Assembly (NCBI RefSeq): GCF_038404985.1
Contig: NZ_JBBKBA010000002.1
Location: 744,001-808,000 of the forward strand
From: Ferrovibrio sp. MS7
Lineage (GTDB): Bacteria; Pseudomonadota; Alphaproteobacteria; Ferrovibrionales; Ferrovibrionaceae
Reading direction: 5' to 3'
Length of the DNA stretch: 64,000 nt
Shown here: positions 9,163 to 17,833 of the stretch, piece by piece
Numbering within the stretch: the stretch's first letter is position 1
Layout of the letters: every line of letters starts with the position of its first letter
Notes under the pieces: model-generated
Databases searched by the model: none
What the model was told of the DNA's origin: nothing
The model's input: the letters and a program-made list of their open reading frames with translations, nothing else
Translations under genes and position numbers: made by a program

Positions 9163-10986
9163 TCAAGCCTCCAACTCCTCGCGCAGCATTTCGAGCCGCA
9201 GCCATTCCTCCTCGGCCTCGGCGAGCCCGGCCTGGGCTGCATCAAGCGCAGCGGCAGCCTTGGCGAAGGCAGCGGCATCGCGGCTGAACAGCTTCGGGTC
9301 GGCGAGCTTGGCCTGCGCTGCGACGATCTCGGCCTGCAACTGCTCCATGCGCTTGGGCAGGGTTTCGAGCGCATGCTTCTCCTTGAAGCTGAGCTTGCGC
9401 TTGCGTTCGCTCTGCTGTGCTGCCGGCGCCTTCTCAGGCTTCTCAGGCTTCTCAGGCTTCTCAGCCTTCTCCGCTGCCGCGCGCTTGGCGGTGACGCCCT
9501 GGCCGCGCTGCGTCGCCATGTCGGAATAGCCGCCAGGATAGAGCTGCCAGCGGCCCTCGCCCTCGAAGCCCAGCACGGCGGTGCAGGTGCGGTCGAGGAA
9601 ATCGCGGTCATGGCTGACCAGCAGCACCGTGCCGGGATACTCGCCGATCATCTCTTGCAGCAAATCCAGGGTCTCGAGGTCGAGATCGTTGGTCGGCTCG
9701 TCCAGCACCAGCAGGTTGGAGGGCAAAGCCAGCGCACGCGCCAGCATCAGCCGGCCGCGTTCGCCGCCTGAGAGCACACCCACCGGGGTGCGCGCCTGTT
9801 CCGGGCCAAAGAGGAAATCCTTCATGTAGCCGATGACATGGCGCAAGCTGTCGCCGACCCGCACCTGATCGCCGCGCCCGCCGGTCAGCGTGTCGGCCAG
9901 CGTCATATTCGGATCCAGCGCCTCGCGCTTCTGATCCAGCGTCACCATCTGCAGATTGGCGCCGAGCTTGATCTTGCCCTGGTCCGGCGGCATGGCGCCG
10001 GTGAGCAGGTTGATCAGCGTGGTCTTGCCGGCGCCATTCGGCCCGACAATGCCGAGCCGGTCGCCGCGCCGCACGCGGACGCTGACATCGCGGATCACCA
10101 CATTGTCGCCATAGCTCTTTGAGATAGTTTCCGCATCCACCACCAGCTTGGCCGAAAGCTCGGCCTCGGTGACGGTGAAGTTGACCGCGCCGGCAACTTT
10201 CCGCTGATCGCGGCGCTCTTTGCGCAAATCCTGCAAGCCACGCAGGCGGCCCATGTTGCGCTTGCGCCGGGCGGTGACGCCATAGCGCAGCCAGTCGAGT
10301 TCGGCAGCGATCTTGCGGTCGAGCTTGTGGCGTTCAAGCTCCTCCTGCTCCAGCCAGGTGTCGCGCCAGGCCTCGAAAGCGGCGAAGCCCTGGTCCAACG
10401 CGCGGGTCTCGCCGCGATCCAGCCACAGCGTGCGCCGCGTCAGGTTGCTCAAGAAACGCCGGTCATGGCTGATCAGCACCAGGGCGGAATTCATGCCCGC
10501 AAGTTCGCGCTCGAGCCATTCGATGGCCGGGAGATCAAGATGGTTGGTCGGCTCATCCAGCAGCAGGATATCCGGGCTGGGCGCGAGCGTGCGGGCCAGG
10601 GCCGCGCGCCGTGCCTCGCCGCCGGAAAGCCTTGCTGGGTCTTCCTCGCCGCTCAGGCCGAGATGACTCAGCAGGGTGCGGGCGCGATGCGCGTCGTCGC
10701 CCGGTGCAAGGCCAGCCTCGACATAGGCGAGTACCGTATTGAAGCCACGGAAATCAGGCTCCTGCGGCAGGTAGCGCAGGGTCACGCCCTGCTGCAGGGC
10801 ACGCTCGCCTTTGTCCGGCTGCACGATGCCGGCGGCGATCTTCAGCAGCGTCGACTTGCCCGAGCCGTTGCGTCCGACCAGGCAGAGGCGATCATTCGGC
10901 AGCACGGAAAATTCGGCGCCCGACAGCAAGGCCGGGCCGCCGAAACTCAACTGCACATCACGCAGGATAAGAAGCGGAGCAGCCAC
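9163..10986 (-). CDS. ABC-F family ATPase, Uup-like
   Basis: 607-residue soluble ATPase with two ABC domains and no membrane part. First Walker A is GRNGSGKST, first signature LSGGEARRAALARTL, second Walker A GPNGAGKTT, second signature LSGGERGRLMLARAL. The inter-domain linker (WLRYGVTARRKRNMGRLRGLQDLRKERRDQ) resembles the ribosome-contacting P-site linker of ABC-F translation factors. A Lys/Glu/Pro spacer and a C-terminal coiled coil match Uup. It starts with GTG immediately after the stop of the oxidoreductase gene at 10987, so the two are co-transcribed. Likely role: relief of stalled ribosomes or DNA-structure-related Uup function. Confidence 0.92.
   Translation of the reverse strand: MAAPLLILRDVQLSFGGPALLSGAEFSVLPNDRLCLVGRNGSGKSTLLKIAAGIVQPDKGERALQQGVTLRYLPQEPDFRGFNTVLAYVEAGLAPGDDAHRARTLLSHLGLSGEEDPARLSGGEARRAALARTLAPSPDILLLDEPTNHLDLPAIEWLERELAGMNSALVLISHDRRFLSNLTRRTLWLDRGETRALDQGFAAFEAWRDTWLEQEELERHKLDRKIAAELDWLRYGVTARRKRNMGRLRGLQDLRKERRDQRKVAGAVNFTVTEAELSAKLVVDAETISKSYGDNVVIRDVSVRVRRGDRLGIVGPNGAGKTTLINLLTGAMPPDQGKIKLGANLQMVTLDQKREALDPNMTLADTLTGGRGDQVRVGDSLRHVIGYMKDFLFGPEQARTPVGVLSGGERGRLMLARALALPSNLLVLDEPTNDLDLETLDLLQEMIGEYPGTVLLVSHDRDFLDRTCTAVLGFEGEGRWQLYPGGYSDMATQRGQGVTAKRAAAEKAEKPEKPEKPEKAPAAQQSERKRKLSFKEKHALETLPKRMEQLQAEIVAAQAKLADPKLFSRDAAAFAKAAAALDAAQAGLAEAEEEWLRLEMLREELEA
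9431..9466. repeat. 9-bp tandem repeat inside the ABC-F gene
   Basis: Four copies of TTCTCAGGC (the last one imperfect) encode repeated Pro-Glu-Lys units in the spacer between the second ABC domain and the C-terminal coiled coil. Copy-number change would add or remove three residues without breaking the frame. Confidence 0.9.
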
Positions 10987-12006
10987 TTACTTGGGTTCCG
11001 GGCCGATACGAACCTGCATCTTGCCGAAATTGTCGCCGCGCAGCATGCCGGCGAAGGCGTTTGCGGCATTCTCGATGCCATCGACGATATCCTCGCGATA
11101 CTTGATCTGGCCGGATTTCAGCCAGGCCGCCATGCGCGGCAGGGCGATATGGTAGCGCGAGACATAATCGAACACGATGAAGCCGCGCATGGTGACACGG
11201 CGGCCGACGAACAGGCCGAGCAGGCGCGGGCCCATTTCCGGCTGCGCCAGGCTGGTCTGCGATACCGAACCGCAGAGCGCGATGCGGCCGAAGAAATTCA
11301 TCTGCTTGAACACCGCATCGGCGACCGCGCCGCCGACATTGTCGAAATAGACATCGACGCCGCCGGGCGCCGCCGCCTTCAAGGCCGCGTCAAGGTCGGC
11401 GCCCTTGTAATCGACGCAGGCATCGAAGCCGAGACTCTTCACGAACTCACATTTCTTCGCACCACCGGCAATGCCGACAACGCGGCAGCCGGCGATCTTG
11501 GCGAGCTGGCCCACTGCCTGGCCGACGGCGCCGGAGGCAGCTGAGACCACCACGGTCTCGCCGGCCTTTACGCCTGCGACATCGAACAGGCCGAAATAGG
11601 CGGTCATGCCCGGCATGCCAAGGATCGAGTTCGACCACGAGATCGGGCCGAGGCTGGTGTCGATCTTGCGCAGCTCACCGGCCTGGGCGATGGCGTATTC
11701 CTGCCAGCCGAGGCTGCCTTCCACGATCTCGCCCGGCTTGAAATCGGGATGCTCGGAGGCCACCACCTCGCCGACGATGCCGCCGGCCATCACACCGCCG
11801 ATGGCGACCGGCGGGGCATAGGACGGCACATCCTTCATGCGGCCGCGCATATAGGGATCGAGCGAGAGATAGATCGCGCGCACCAGGATTTCGCGATGCT
11901 TTGGCTGCGGCATCGGCACGGTCTCGAGCCGGAAGTCATTGCCGCTCACCTCGGCGGGCGGACGGGCGGCAAGCACGACACGGCGATAGCTGGCGGGCAG
12001 GGACAT
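10987..12006 (-). CDS. NADP-dependent zinc-free alcohol dehydrogenase/alkenal reductase-like protein
   Basis: 339-residue medium-chain reductase of the leukotriene B4 dehydrogenase/CurA/YncB group. Hallmarks are LSLDPYMRGRM near residue 50, the nucleotide loop VVSAASGAVGQAVGQLAKIAGCRVVG, and VDVYFDNVGG. Zinc-ligand cysteines of classical alcohol dehydrogenases are absent. Such enzymes reduce alpha,beta-unsaturated ketones or aldehydes with NADPH. The ATG has a good GGAGAGG upstream. It is the first gene of a two-gene unit with the ABC-F ATPase. Substrate unknown. Confidence 0.9.
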   Translation of the reverse strand: MSLPASYRRVVLAARPPAEVSGNDFRLETVPMPQPKHREILVRAIYLSLDPYMRGRMKDVPSYAPPVAIGGVMAGGIVGEVVASEHPDFKPGEIVEGSLGWQEYAIAQAGELRKIDTSLGPISWSNSILGMPGMTAYFGLFDVAGVKAGETVVVSAASGAVGQAVGQLAKIAGCRVVGIAGGAKKCEFVKSLGFDACVDYKGADLDAALKAAAPGGVDVYFDNVGGAVADAVFKQMNFFGRIALCGSVSQTSLAQPEMGPRLLGLFVGRRVTMRGFIVFDYVSRYHIALPRMAAWLKSGQIKYREDIVDGIENAANAFAGMLRGDNFGKMQVRIGPEPK

Positions 12007-12056
12007 GGAATCCTCTCCGGAAGGTCGTTTTCTGGTGGCCGCAATCTAGGGCGATG

Positions 12057-12113
12057 GCCCCCAATCTCATAGTATTTGGGGGCTCCTAGTATTTGGGGGC
12101 TCCCAGTATTTGG
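12057..12113. repeat. 17-bp tandem repeat with overlapping hairpin
   Basis: AGTATTTGGGGGCTCCT is repeated two and a half times (12071, 12088, 12105). The first copy also pairs with GCCCCCAA at 12057-12064 to give an 8-base stem. It lies 50 bases upstream of the oxidoreductase start and could affect its transcription. Confidence 0.8.
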
Positions 12114-12146
12114 CAGTGCCCGGCGTTCGGCTGGCGCGTGATCGCG

Positions 12147-12220
12147 CTTATCCCGGCTTATTTCTCCTTATTCGTTCTTATTTTTCCTTATTTCTCCTTA
12201 TTCCGGCTTATTTCACCTTA
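12147..12220. repeat. 10-bp phased CTTATT array in a 586-base non-coding stretch
   Basis: CTTA occurs eight times in exact 10-base register (12147, 12157, 12167 and so on to 12217), mostly as CTTATT followed by a short pyrimidine run. The period equals one helical turn, so T-rich steps face the same side and the DNA should be bent. The wider gap 12007-12592 has no gene I can support; an open frame through it reads as repetitive Leu/Phe/Tyr sequence created by the array. Confidence 0.8.
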
Positions 12221-12592
12221 TTCTGCCTGAGCCAAAACAGGCGGTTTTGCCGGTTTTCCAGAATAAACCCTCAGCATATTTTCCCATCATGCTCTTATTT
12301 GAAAAGCCAGCATCATTTGCTGGCCCACGCCCACAGTATCGCCCGCGCCCGCATTGTCGCTTGTCGCCTGCTTCAATTTACCCTCCCAAAGCTTCCGCCT
12401 TGTTCCCGGACATTCGCAGGTTTTTGTCACAGCTCATGCCGCTGCGGCTGACCGGGTTTGAAGCATAGCACAATGTTCGATAATTGTTCCAGAAAAATTG
12501 GGCGGCTAACCATCCCGATCCCCCTCGCGTCATGCCCAGACGAAGCCAGGTAAATGCTGCGCTGAATGACCCGATGGTCGGTCTGCGCCAGC

Positions 12593-12943
12593 CTATTGCT
12601 TCTCGCAGACGGCGATATCCTGGGAGCCGAGATGGCAGACCAGGCCATTGGTGGCATCGAAGGTGTTGTAGGAGCGCCGTCGCACCGAGATGCCGGTGGA
12701 AAAGCGGATGCCGCCGGCGGAACTACGCCATGCGGTTATCCCATTGGAAAAACGGTAATTGCCCTCCGCGTCCTTGCCCACTTCGGCAAAGTTAGTGAAG
12801 CGCAGCGTGTCGTCAGCAATCAATGCAGCGCCGAGGCCATTGGTGCAGACCGTGCCGCCCTCTTCCCGCAACCGGCAGAAAAACGGCTCCGCCTTACCGG
12901 ACAGGATCATCGACAGGATGGCGACTTCCAGGATGCTGAACAT
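12593..12943 (-). CDS. Hypothetical protein with N-terminal hydrophobic segment
   Basis: Predicted 116-residue protein that I cannot assign. It starts MFSILEVAILSMILSG, a possible membrane anchor or signal-like helix, followed by two cysteine-containing segments (FFCRLREEGGTVCTNG) and a C-terminal block with many Ser, Gly and Arg (ITAWRSSAGGIRFSTGISVRRRSYNTFDATNGLVCHL). I chose the ATG at 12943 because the in-frame one at 12979 lies inside a palindromic repeat. No strong ribosome binding site is visible. Its composition looks coding rather than random, and it stands alone between two non-coding stretches. Confidence 0.55.
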   Translation of the reverse strand: MFSILEVAILSMILSGKAEPFFCRLREEGGTVCTNGLGAALIADDTLRFTNFAEVGKDAEGNYRFSNGITAWRSSAGGIRFSTGISVRRRSYNTFDATNGLVCHLGSQDIAVCEKQ

Positions 12944-12967
12944 GCTGCAGGATAGCAGTAAGCCGTC

Positions 12968-12987
12968 ATGCCCGCGCAAGCGGGCAT
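12968..12987. repeat. REP-like palindrome (GCAA-loop class)
   Basis: ATGCCCGC and GCGGGCAT arms around GCAA, preceded by GTC and followed by CCC. It matches the second repeat class seen at 16588-16607. It lies just upstream of the hypothetical gene. Confidence 0.7.
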
Positions 12988-13040
12988 CCCATTTAACTTG
13001 TATTTCCGGTCAAAACCCAATGAGACCCTCTGTAAGCGCG

Positions 13041-13119
13041 CGAACGCCTCACGGCGTTCGTGAGCGCACAGGCCCGAAGGGCTGGCGCGAGGGTGACAGG
13101 TGTGAGGCGCGAGGGTGAC
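13041..13119. repeat. Hairpin and 14-bp direct repeat in the 12944-13254 gap
   Basis: CGAACGCC and GGCGTTCG form an 8-base stem at 13041-13060; GGCGCGAGGGTGAC occurs twice (13084-13097, 13106-13119). The rest of the 311-base gap is AT-rich from 13137 to 13190 and probably holds the promoter of the importer at 13255. No gene seen. Confidence 0.6.
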
Positions 13120-13254
13120 GGCACGGGATAAGGAGAAATTATTTACATTAAATTTTGTATTTAGTTTTATTCATTCATTGTGATATGTGCATTCCCCGTA
13201 AGGTACGACCGCCGCCGGATAATCGAGCGGTTCAGACCTCTGGGGAGAGTAAAG

Positions 13255-14226
13255 ATGATTAAGCTGTCTCGCCGACTGCTGCTGGGCGCCGCCGCCCTGC
13301 TCGGCCTTGCCGCCGCCGCCACGCCAAGCCTGGCGCAGGTGAAGGAAATCCGCATCGACTGGGCGACCTACAATCCGGTCGGCCTGGTGCTGAAGGACAA
13401 GGGCCTGCTGGAGCAGGAATTCAAGGCCGATGGCATCAACATCCGCTGGGTGCAGTCGCTGGGCTCGAACAAGGCGCTGGAATTCCTCAACGCCGACAGC
13501 CTTGATTTCGGCTCGACGGCGGGCGCCGCCGCGCTGATCGGCAAGATCAACGGCAACCCGATCCGCTCGGTCTATGTCTATTCGCGGCCCGAATGGACCG
13601 CCCTGGTGGCGCCGAAGGGCAGCCCCATCACCAAGCCCGCCGACCTCAAGGGCAAGCGCATCGCCGTCACCCGCGGCACAGATCCGCATATCTTCCTGAT
13701 CCAGGCGCTGGCCGGTGCCGGCCTGACCGAAAAGGATGTGAAGATCGTGCTGTTGCAGCACCCCGATGGCCGCCTGGCCTTGCAGCGCGGCGACGTGGAT
13801 GCCTGGGCCGGCCTCGATCCGCTGATGGCCGCCGCCGAAGTGGATGAAGGCGCGACCCTGTTCTATCGCCGCCCGGAACTGAATAGCTGGGGCGTGCTGA
13901 ATGTGCGCGAGGATTTCGCCGCCAAGAATCCGGCTTTGGTGAAGCGGGTGTTGGCGACCTACGAGAAGGCGCGCGAGCTGAGCCTCAAGGAGCCGGCGAC
14001 CTTGAAGGCTTCGCTGCTCGCCGCAGCCAAGCTGCCGGAGCCGGTGATCGCACGCCAGCTTGAGCGCACCGACTTGTCTGAAAGCAAGATCGGCGACAAG
14101 CAGAAGAAGACCATCCTGGATGCCGGCATCGCCCTGCAGCAGGCCGGCGTGATCGAAGCCAAGGTGAATGTGAAGGCCGTGGTGGATGCGCTGATCGACG
14201 GCAGCTACTCCGTGGCTTCGCGCTAA
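13255..14226 (+). CDS. ABC transporter substrate-binding protein, SsuA/NitT-TauT type
   Basis: 323-residue periplasmic binding protein of the sulfonate/nitrate/taurine class. The signal sequence contains a twin arginine (LSRRLLLGAAALLGLAAAA) and ends near SLAQ. Typical blocks are WVQSLGSNKALEFLNADSLDFGSTAGAAAL, GKRIAVTRGTDPHIFLIQAL and the LQRGDVDAWAGLDP helix. A GGGGAGAG ribosome binding site 4 bases upstream supports the ATG at 13255 over an earlier in-frame one at 13180. Permease and ATPase follow directly. An aliphatic sulfonate is the usual cargo of this subgroup, but ligand choice cannot be read. Confidence 0.9.
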   Translation: MIKLSRRLLLGAAALLGLAAAATPSLAQVKEIRIDWATYNPVGLVLKDKGLLEQEFKADGINIRWVQSLGSNKALEFLNADSLDFGSTAGAAALIGKINGNPIRSVYVYSRPEWTALVAPKGSPITKPADLKGKRIAVTRGTDPHIFLIQALAGAGLTEKDVKIVLLQHPDGRLALQRGDVDAWAGLDPLMAAAEVDEGATLFYRRPELNSWGVLNVREDFAAKNPALVKRVLATYEKARELSLKEPATLKASLLAAAKLPEPVIARQLERTDLSESKIGDKQKKTILDAGIALQQAGVIEAKVNVKAVVDALIDGSYSVASR

Positions 14227-14230
14227 GTCA

Positions 14231-15082
14231 ATGGCGGCAGCGGAAGCGGAAATCGCGGCGGCGCCGGAAGGTGCCGCCGTTTCGCCAGCCAAGGCGGCGC
14301 CCCGGCGCCGCTTGCGTTTGGGCTGGGGCTGGCTGATCGGCCTGGTGCTGCCGCTTGGGCTGGCGCTGGGTTGGGAAGCCGCCGTTTCGCTCGGCCTGTC
14401 GCAAGGCCGCCTGCTGCCGCCGCCGAGCCGCGTCATTGCTACATTCGTTGCGCTGGCCGAAAGCGGCACGCTGTGGGGCCATGTGCTGGCGACGCTCGCC
14501 CGCGTCGGCGCCGGCTTCGGCCTCGGCACCCTGGCCGGCACCGTGATCGGCGCGCTGGCCGGCTATTCCGGGCTGGCCCGCCGCCTGCTCGATCCCAGCC
14601 TGCAGGGCCTGCGCTCGATCCCCTCGATTGCCTGGGTGCCTTTGTTCATCCTCTGGCTCGGCATTTTCGAGGCCTCCAAAATCGCGCTGATCGCGGTCGG
14701 CGTGTTCTTCCCGGTCTATCTCGGCGTGCTCGGCGGCATTCTTTCCGCCGATCGCAAGATCGTCGAGGTCGGCCGCATCTTCCGCCTCTCCGGCTTCGCC
14801 CTGGTGCGCCGCATCCTGCTGCCCTCGATCCTGCCCGCCTACGTCATCGCGCTGCGCTCCGGCCTCGGGCTTGGCTGGATGTTCGTGGTGGCGGCGGAAT
14901 TCATGGGCGCGTCGGAGGGCTTGGGCTATCTGCTGGTGGATGGCCAGCAGCTTGGCAAGCCGGACCAGATCGTTGCCGCGATTCTTGCCTTCGCCATCCT
15001 CGGCAAGGCGGCGGATGCGCTGCTGGTGGCGCTGACCAAGCCGCTGCTGCGCTGGCAGGATGCCTATGCGGGGGGCCGCTGA
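14231..15082 (+). CDS. ABC transporter permease, SsuC type
   Basis: 283-residue permease with a Lys/Arg-rich cytoplasmic N-terminus, about six membrane helices and the EAA-like loop (VGRIFRLSGFALVRRILLPSILPAYVIALRSGLGLGW). It starts 4 bases after the binding protein gene stops and overlaps the ATPase gene by its final base (TGATG). Confidence 0.92.
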   Translation: MAAAEAEIAAAPEGAAVSPAKAAPRRRLRLGWGWLIGLVLPLGLALGWEAAVSLGLSQGRLLPPPSRVIATFVALAESGTLWGHVLATLARVGAGFGLGTLAGTVIGALAGYSGLARRLLDPSLQGLRSIPSIAWVPLFILWLGIFEASKIALIAVGVFFPVYLGVLGGILSADRKIVEVGRIFRLSGFALVRRILLPSILPAYVIALRSGLGLGWMFVVAAEFMGASEGLGYLLVDGQQLGKPDQIVAAILAFAILGKAADALLVALTKPLLRWQDAYAGGR

Positions 15083-15855
15083 TGCTGAGCCTGCGCAACG
15101 TCACGAAAATCTATCCCAATGGCGAGCGCGCGCTCGACAATGTGAGCCTGGAAGTCGAGCAGGGCGAAATCCTCGCCGTGGTCGGCGGCTCCGGCTCGGG
15201 CAAGAGCACCCTGCTGCGCGCCATTGCCGGCCTCGATCCGGCTTCGTCCGGCGAAGTGCGCATCGACGGCGACAAGGTGACGGCACCGCATCCGCTGATC
15301 GGCCTGATCTTTCAGGAGCCGCGCCTGCTGCCCTGGCTGAAAGTGGCCGACAATATCGCCTTCGGTATCGCCGACCTGCCCGAGGCCGAACGCAAGCAGC
15401 GCGTTGAGCAGGCTTTGGTCCGCGTCGGCCTGCAGGGTGCGGCCGATAAGTGGCCGCGCGAGCTTTCCGGCGGCATGGCGCAGCGCGTGGCGATTGCCCG
15501 CGCCCTGGTGGCCCGGCCGCGCGTGCTGCTGCTGGACGAACCCTTTTCGGCGCTGGACGCCATGACGCGCGCCAGTTTGCAGGACCATCTGGTGGATCTG
15601 TGGCATTACGACCGCCCGACCATGGTGCTGGTGACGCATGATATCGAGGAAGCCCTGGTGCTGGCCGACCGCGTGGTGGTGCTGAGCCCGAAGCCGGGCC
15701 GCATCGACGCGGTGATCGACATGGCGTTGACCCGCCCGCGCGACCGCGATGGCGCCGATTTCGAGGCCATCAAGCGGCGGCTGCGCCAAGCGCTGGACCG
15801 CTCGCTGAAGCCCCGGCCAAGCGGCGAGGAACTGGCACCCGCGCTCGCGATCTGA
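15082..15855 (+). CDS. ABC transporter ATP-binding protein, SsuB type
   Basis: 257-residue ATPase. Walker A GGSGSGKST, Q-loop FQEPRLLPW, signature LSGGMAQRVAIARAL, Walker B VLLLDEPFSALD and the switch histidine in VTHDIEEAL are intact. The FQEPRLLPWLKVADN segment is typical of SsuB/TauB. It completes a three-gene importer with the preceding two genes, and the OsmC gene follows after 43 bases. Confidence 0.93.
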   Translation: MLSLRNVTKIYPNGERALDNVSLEVEQGEILAVVGGSGSGKSTLLRAIAGLDPASSGEVRIDGDKVTAPHPLIGLIFQEPRLLPWLKVADNIAFGIADLPEAERKQRVEQALVRVGLQGAADKWPRELSGGMAQRVAIARALVARPRVLLLDEPFSALDAMTRASLQDHLVDLWHYDRPTMVLVTHDIEEALVLADRVVVLSPKPGRIDAVIDMALTRPRDRDGADFEAIKRRLRQALDRSLKPRPSGEELAPALAI

Positions 15856-15898
15856 TCAAGTACCGCCCCAAACTTCAAGCAAGCAGTGAGGAAACATT

Positions 15899-16426
15899 AT
15901 GGCCGCCCCCATCATCGATGCGGAGACGCTCCGCGCCATGCAGGCGCCGCTAAAGCAGCAATACCGCGACGCGCCGCAAGCCGCCTTCATCACCCTGAAG
16001 GCGGAAGGCCATGTCGATGACCAGGCGATTGCCTGCCGCGTCGATACCGCCCGCGCCGTGGCCGTGGCCGGCCTTCATCCCGCCACCGGCGGCAGCGGCA
16101 TGGAACTCTGCTCCGGCGACATGCTGCTGGAAGCCCTGGTGGCCTGTGCCGGCGTGACGCTCAAGGCCGTCTCCACCGCCATCGGCGTGAATTTGAAGGA
16201 TGCCAAGGTGGTGGCCGAGGGCGATCTCGATTTTCGCGGCACACTCGGCGTCGCCAAGGATGCCCCGGTCGGCTTTGCCGCCATCCGGCTGCGCTTCGAG
16301 ATCGACACCGATGCCACGGAAGAACAGGTGGCGCAGCTCATCAAGCTGACCGAACGCTATTGCGTGGTGTTCCAGACCATCGCCGCCAAGCCGCAACTGG
16401 ATGTGAGCGTGAAGCGCGCGGGGTAA
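15899..16426 (+). CDS. OsmC family protein
   Basis: 175-residue OsmC/Ohr-fold protein. Two cysteines sit in the positions expected for a peroxidatic pair: one in the central helix (LEALVACAGVTLKAV) and one in LTERYCVVFQTI. Such proteins reduce organic hydroperoxides or act as related thiol proteins. A GAGG ribosome binding site precedes the ATG. It follows the SsuABC-like importer in the same direction, so it may help with oxidative side products of sulfonate use; that link is an inference. Confidence 0.85.
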   Translation: MAAPIIDAETLRAMQAPLKQQYRDAPQAAFITLKAEGHVDDQAIACRVDTARAVAVAGLHPATGGSGMELCSGDMLLEALVACAGVTLKAVSTAIGVNLKDAKVVAEGDLDFRGTLGVAKDAPVGFAAIRLRFEIDTDATEEQVAQLIKLTERYCVVFQTIAAKPQLDVSVKRAG

Positions 16427-16472
16427 GCGGCGGCGCCCTCAACACACACCACGCCCTCAACACACCGGCGTC

Positions 16473-16607
16473 ATGCCCGGGCTTGACCCGGGCATCTCAT
16501 GCCGCGTGACATCAACATTGCCATTGCTCGGTTGAAGATCCCCGGCTCAAGGCCGGGCATGACGACGTTGTATGGCGATTATCCGTCATGCCGGCGAAAG
16601 CCGGCAT
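16473..16607. repeat. Cluster of three REP-like palindromes
   Basis: Element one (16473-16495): ATGCCCGGG-CTTGA-CCCGGGCAT. Element two (16538-16560): imperfect ATCCCCGGC-TCAAG-GCCGGGCAT. Element three (16588-16607): ATGCCGGC-GAAA-GCCGGCAT, of the other class. A further hairpin with 8-base ACCCTCGC/GCGAGGGT arms follows near 16631. The gap 16427-16660 holds no gene. Confidence 0.75.
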
Positions 16608-16660
16608 CCCGTTTTATCGGAAAAAATGGGACCCTCGCCTGCGCGAGGGTGACAATGACC

Positions 16661-17764
16661 CTAGTTCGCCGGCTCGATGCGCAGGATGCGGCCTTCCGGA
16701 TTATCCGTGGCGAGATAGAGCAAGCCATCGGGTCCTGAGCGCACGTCGCGGTAATTCTCGCGGATCGCTTTCAGCATGGTTTCCTCGCGCACGACGCGGC
16801 CATTCTCGATTTCAAGCCGGTGCAGGGTGTTGAATTTCAGCGAGCCGACGAACAGGTTGCCGCGCCAGAAGGGCAGCTTGTCGCCGGCATAGAAGGCCAT
16901 CCCGGCCGGCGCGATTGATGGCGTCCAGTGCAGCAAAGGCTGCTCCATGCCGGCCTTGTGCGTGCCTTCGCCGATCTTGGCTCCATTGTAGTCGATGCCA
17001 TGGGTGATCACCGGCCAGCCGTAATTCAAGCCAGCGCGCGGCAGGTTCACTTCATCGCCGCCCTGGGCGCCGTGTTCGTGCAGCCATAGCACACCGGTCT
17101 CGGGATGCCGCGTGAAGCCCTGGATGTTGCGGTGGCCGTAGGAGAAGATTTCCGGCAGCACGCCGGCGCGGTTGACGAAGGGATTATCCGCCGGCACGCG
17201 GCCATCGCGCTCAATGCGGATCACCTTGCCGAGATGGTTGCCCAGATTCTGCGCCTCGTCGCGGCGGTAGCGTTCGCCCAAGCCGAGATAGAGCAGCCCC
17301 TGGCCATCGAATACGATGCGCGAGCCGAAATGCAAACCGCCGGAAAGTTTCGGCATCTGGCGGAAGATCACTTGCGTATCGGCAAGGCCGCCATCGGTGA
17401 GGCGGCCACGCGCCAAAGCCGTGCCGGCGCCGCCCTCGCCACTTTCGGCGAAACTTAAATACACAGTGCGGTTGGCGGCGAAATCGGGATCGAGTGCCAC
17501 ATCCAGCAAACCGCCCTGGCCGGAATTGTAGACCCGCGGCACGCCGGAAAGCGGCGGCGACAGCACGCCATCGCGGATGATGCGCAGCCGGCCGGGCCGC
17601 TCCGTCACCAGCAGCGCGCCATCGGGCAGGAAGGCGATGGCCCAGGGCATTTCCAGGCCGCGTGCCACCGTCACCACCCGCACCGGCCCCTTCTCGGTCG
17701 GCACCACCTGGGCGGACAGGGGCGCAGCCAACAGCAACAACAGAGCCAGCAGGGCGGCGCGCAT
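16661..17764 (-). CDS. PQQ-dependent aldose sugar dehydrogenase-like protein
   Basis: 367-residue exported six-bladed propeller of the soluble glucose/sorbosone dehydrogenase family (YliI/Asd). Signal peptide MRAALLALLLLLAAPLSAQ. Family blocks include LEMPWAIAFLPDGALLVTERPG, LSGGLHFGSRIVFD with the catalytic-type histidine, and WLHEHGAQGGDEVN, where PQQ and calcium ligands lie. The ATG at 17764 has GGAGGAAGGA directly upstream, so I prefer it to an ATG 6 codons earlier. It would oxidise aldoses in the periplasm and pass electrons to the respiratory chain, given PQQ. It is a single-gene unit; no PQQ synthesis genes are in the window. Confidence 0.9.
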   Translation of the reverse strand: MRAALLALLLLLAAPLSAQVVPTEKGPVRVVTVARGLEMPWAIAFLPDGALLVTERPGRLRIIRDGVLSPPLSGVPRVYNSGQGGLLDVALDPDFAANRTVYLSFAESGEGGAGTALARGRLTDGGLADTQVIFRQMPKLSGGLHFGSRIVFDGQGLLYLGLGERYRRDEAQNLGNHLGKVIRIERDGRVPADNPFVNRAGVLPEIFSYGHRNIQGFTRHPETGVLWLHEHGAQGGDEVNLPRAGLNYGWPVITHGIDYNGAKIGEGTHKAGMEQPLLHWTPSIAPAGMAFYAGDKLPFWRGNLFVGSLKFNTLHRLEIENGRVVREETMLKAIRENYRDVRSGPDGLLYLATDNPEGRILRIEPAN

Positions 17765-17833
17765 TCCTTCCTCCATCAACATCGGCGCAAGAAGCGGGAA
17801 GCGCCGACAGCAATCAGTCTATAGGATGCAGCG

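Noticed and set aside
9431-9466. Frameshift or sequencing artefact in the ABC-F gene
   Set aside because: The 9-bp repeat keeps the frame and codes a Lys/Glu/Pro spacer common in Uup proteins.
12147-12220. CRISPR array
   Set aside because: Units are 10 bp with no separate unique spacers and no cas genes nearby.
12110-12451. Possible small hydrophobic protein over the 10-bp periodic array
   Set aside because: The hydrophobic run comes directly from the 10-bp repeat, there is no ribosome binding site, and the rest is unstructured.
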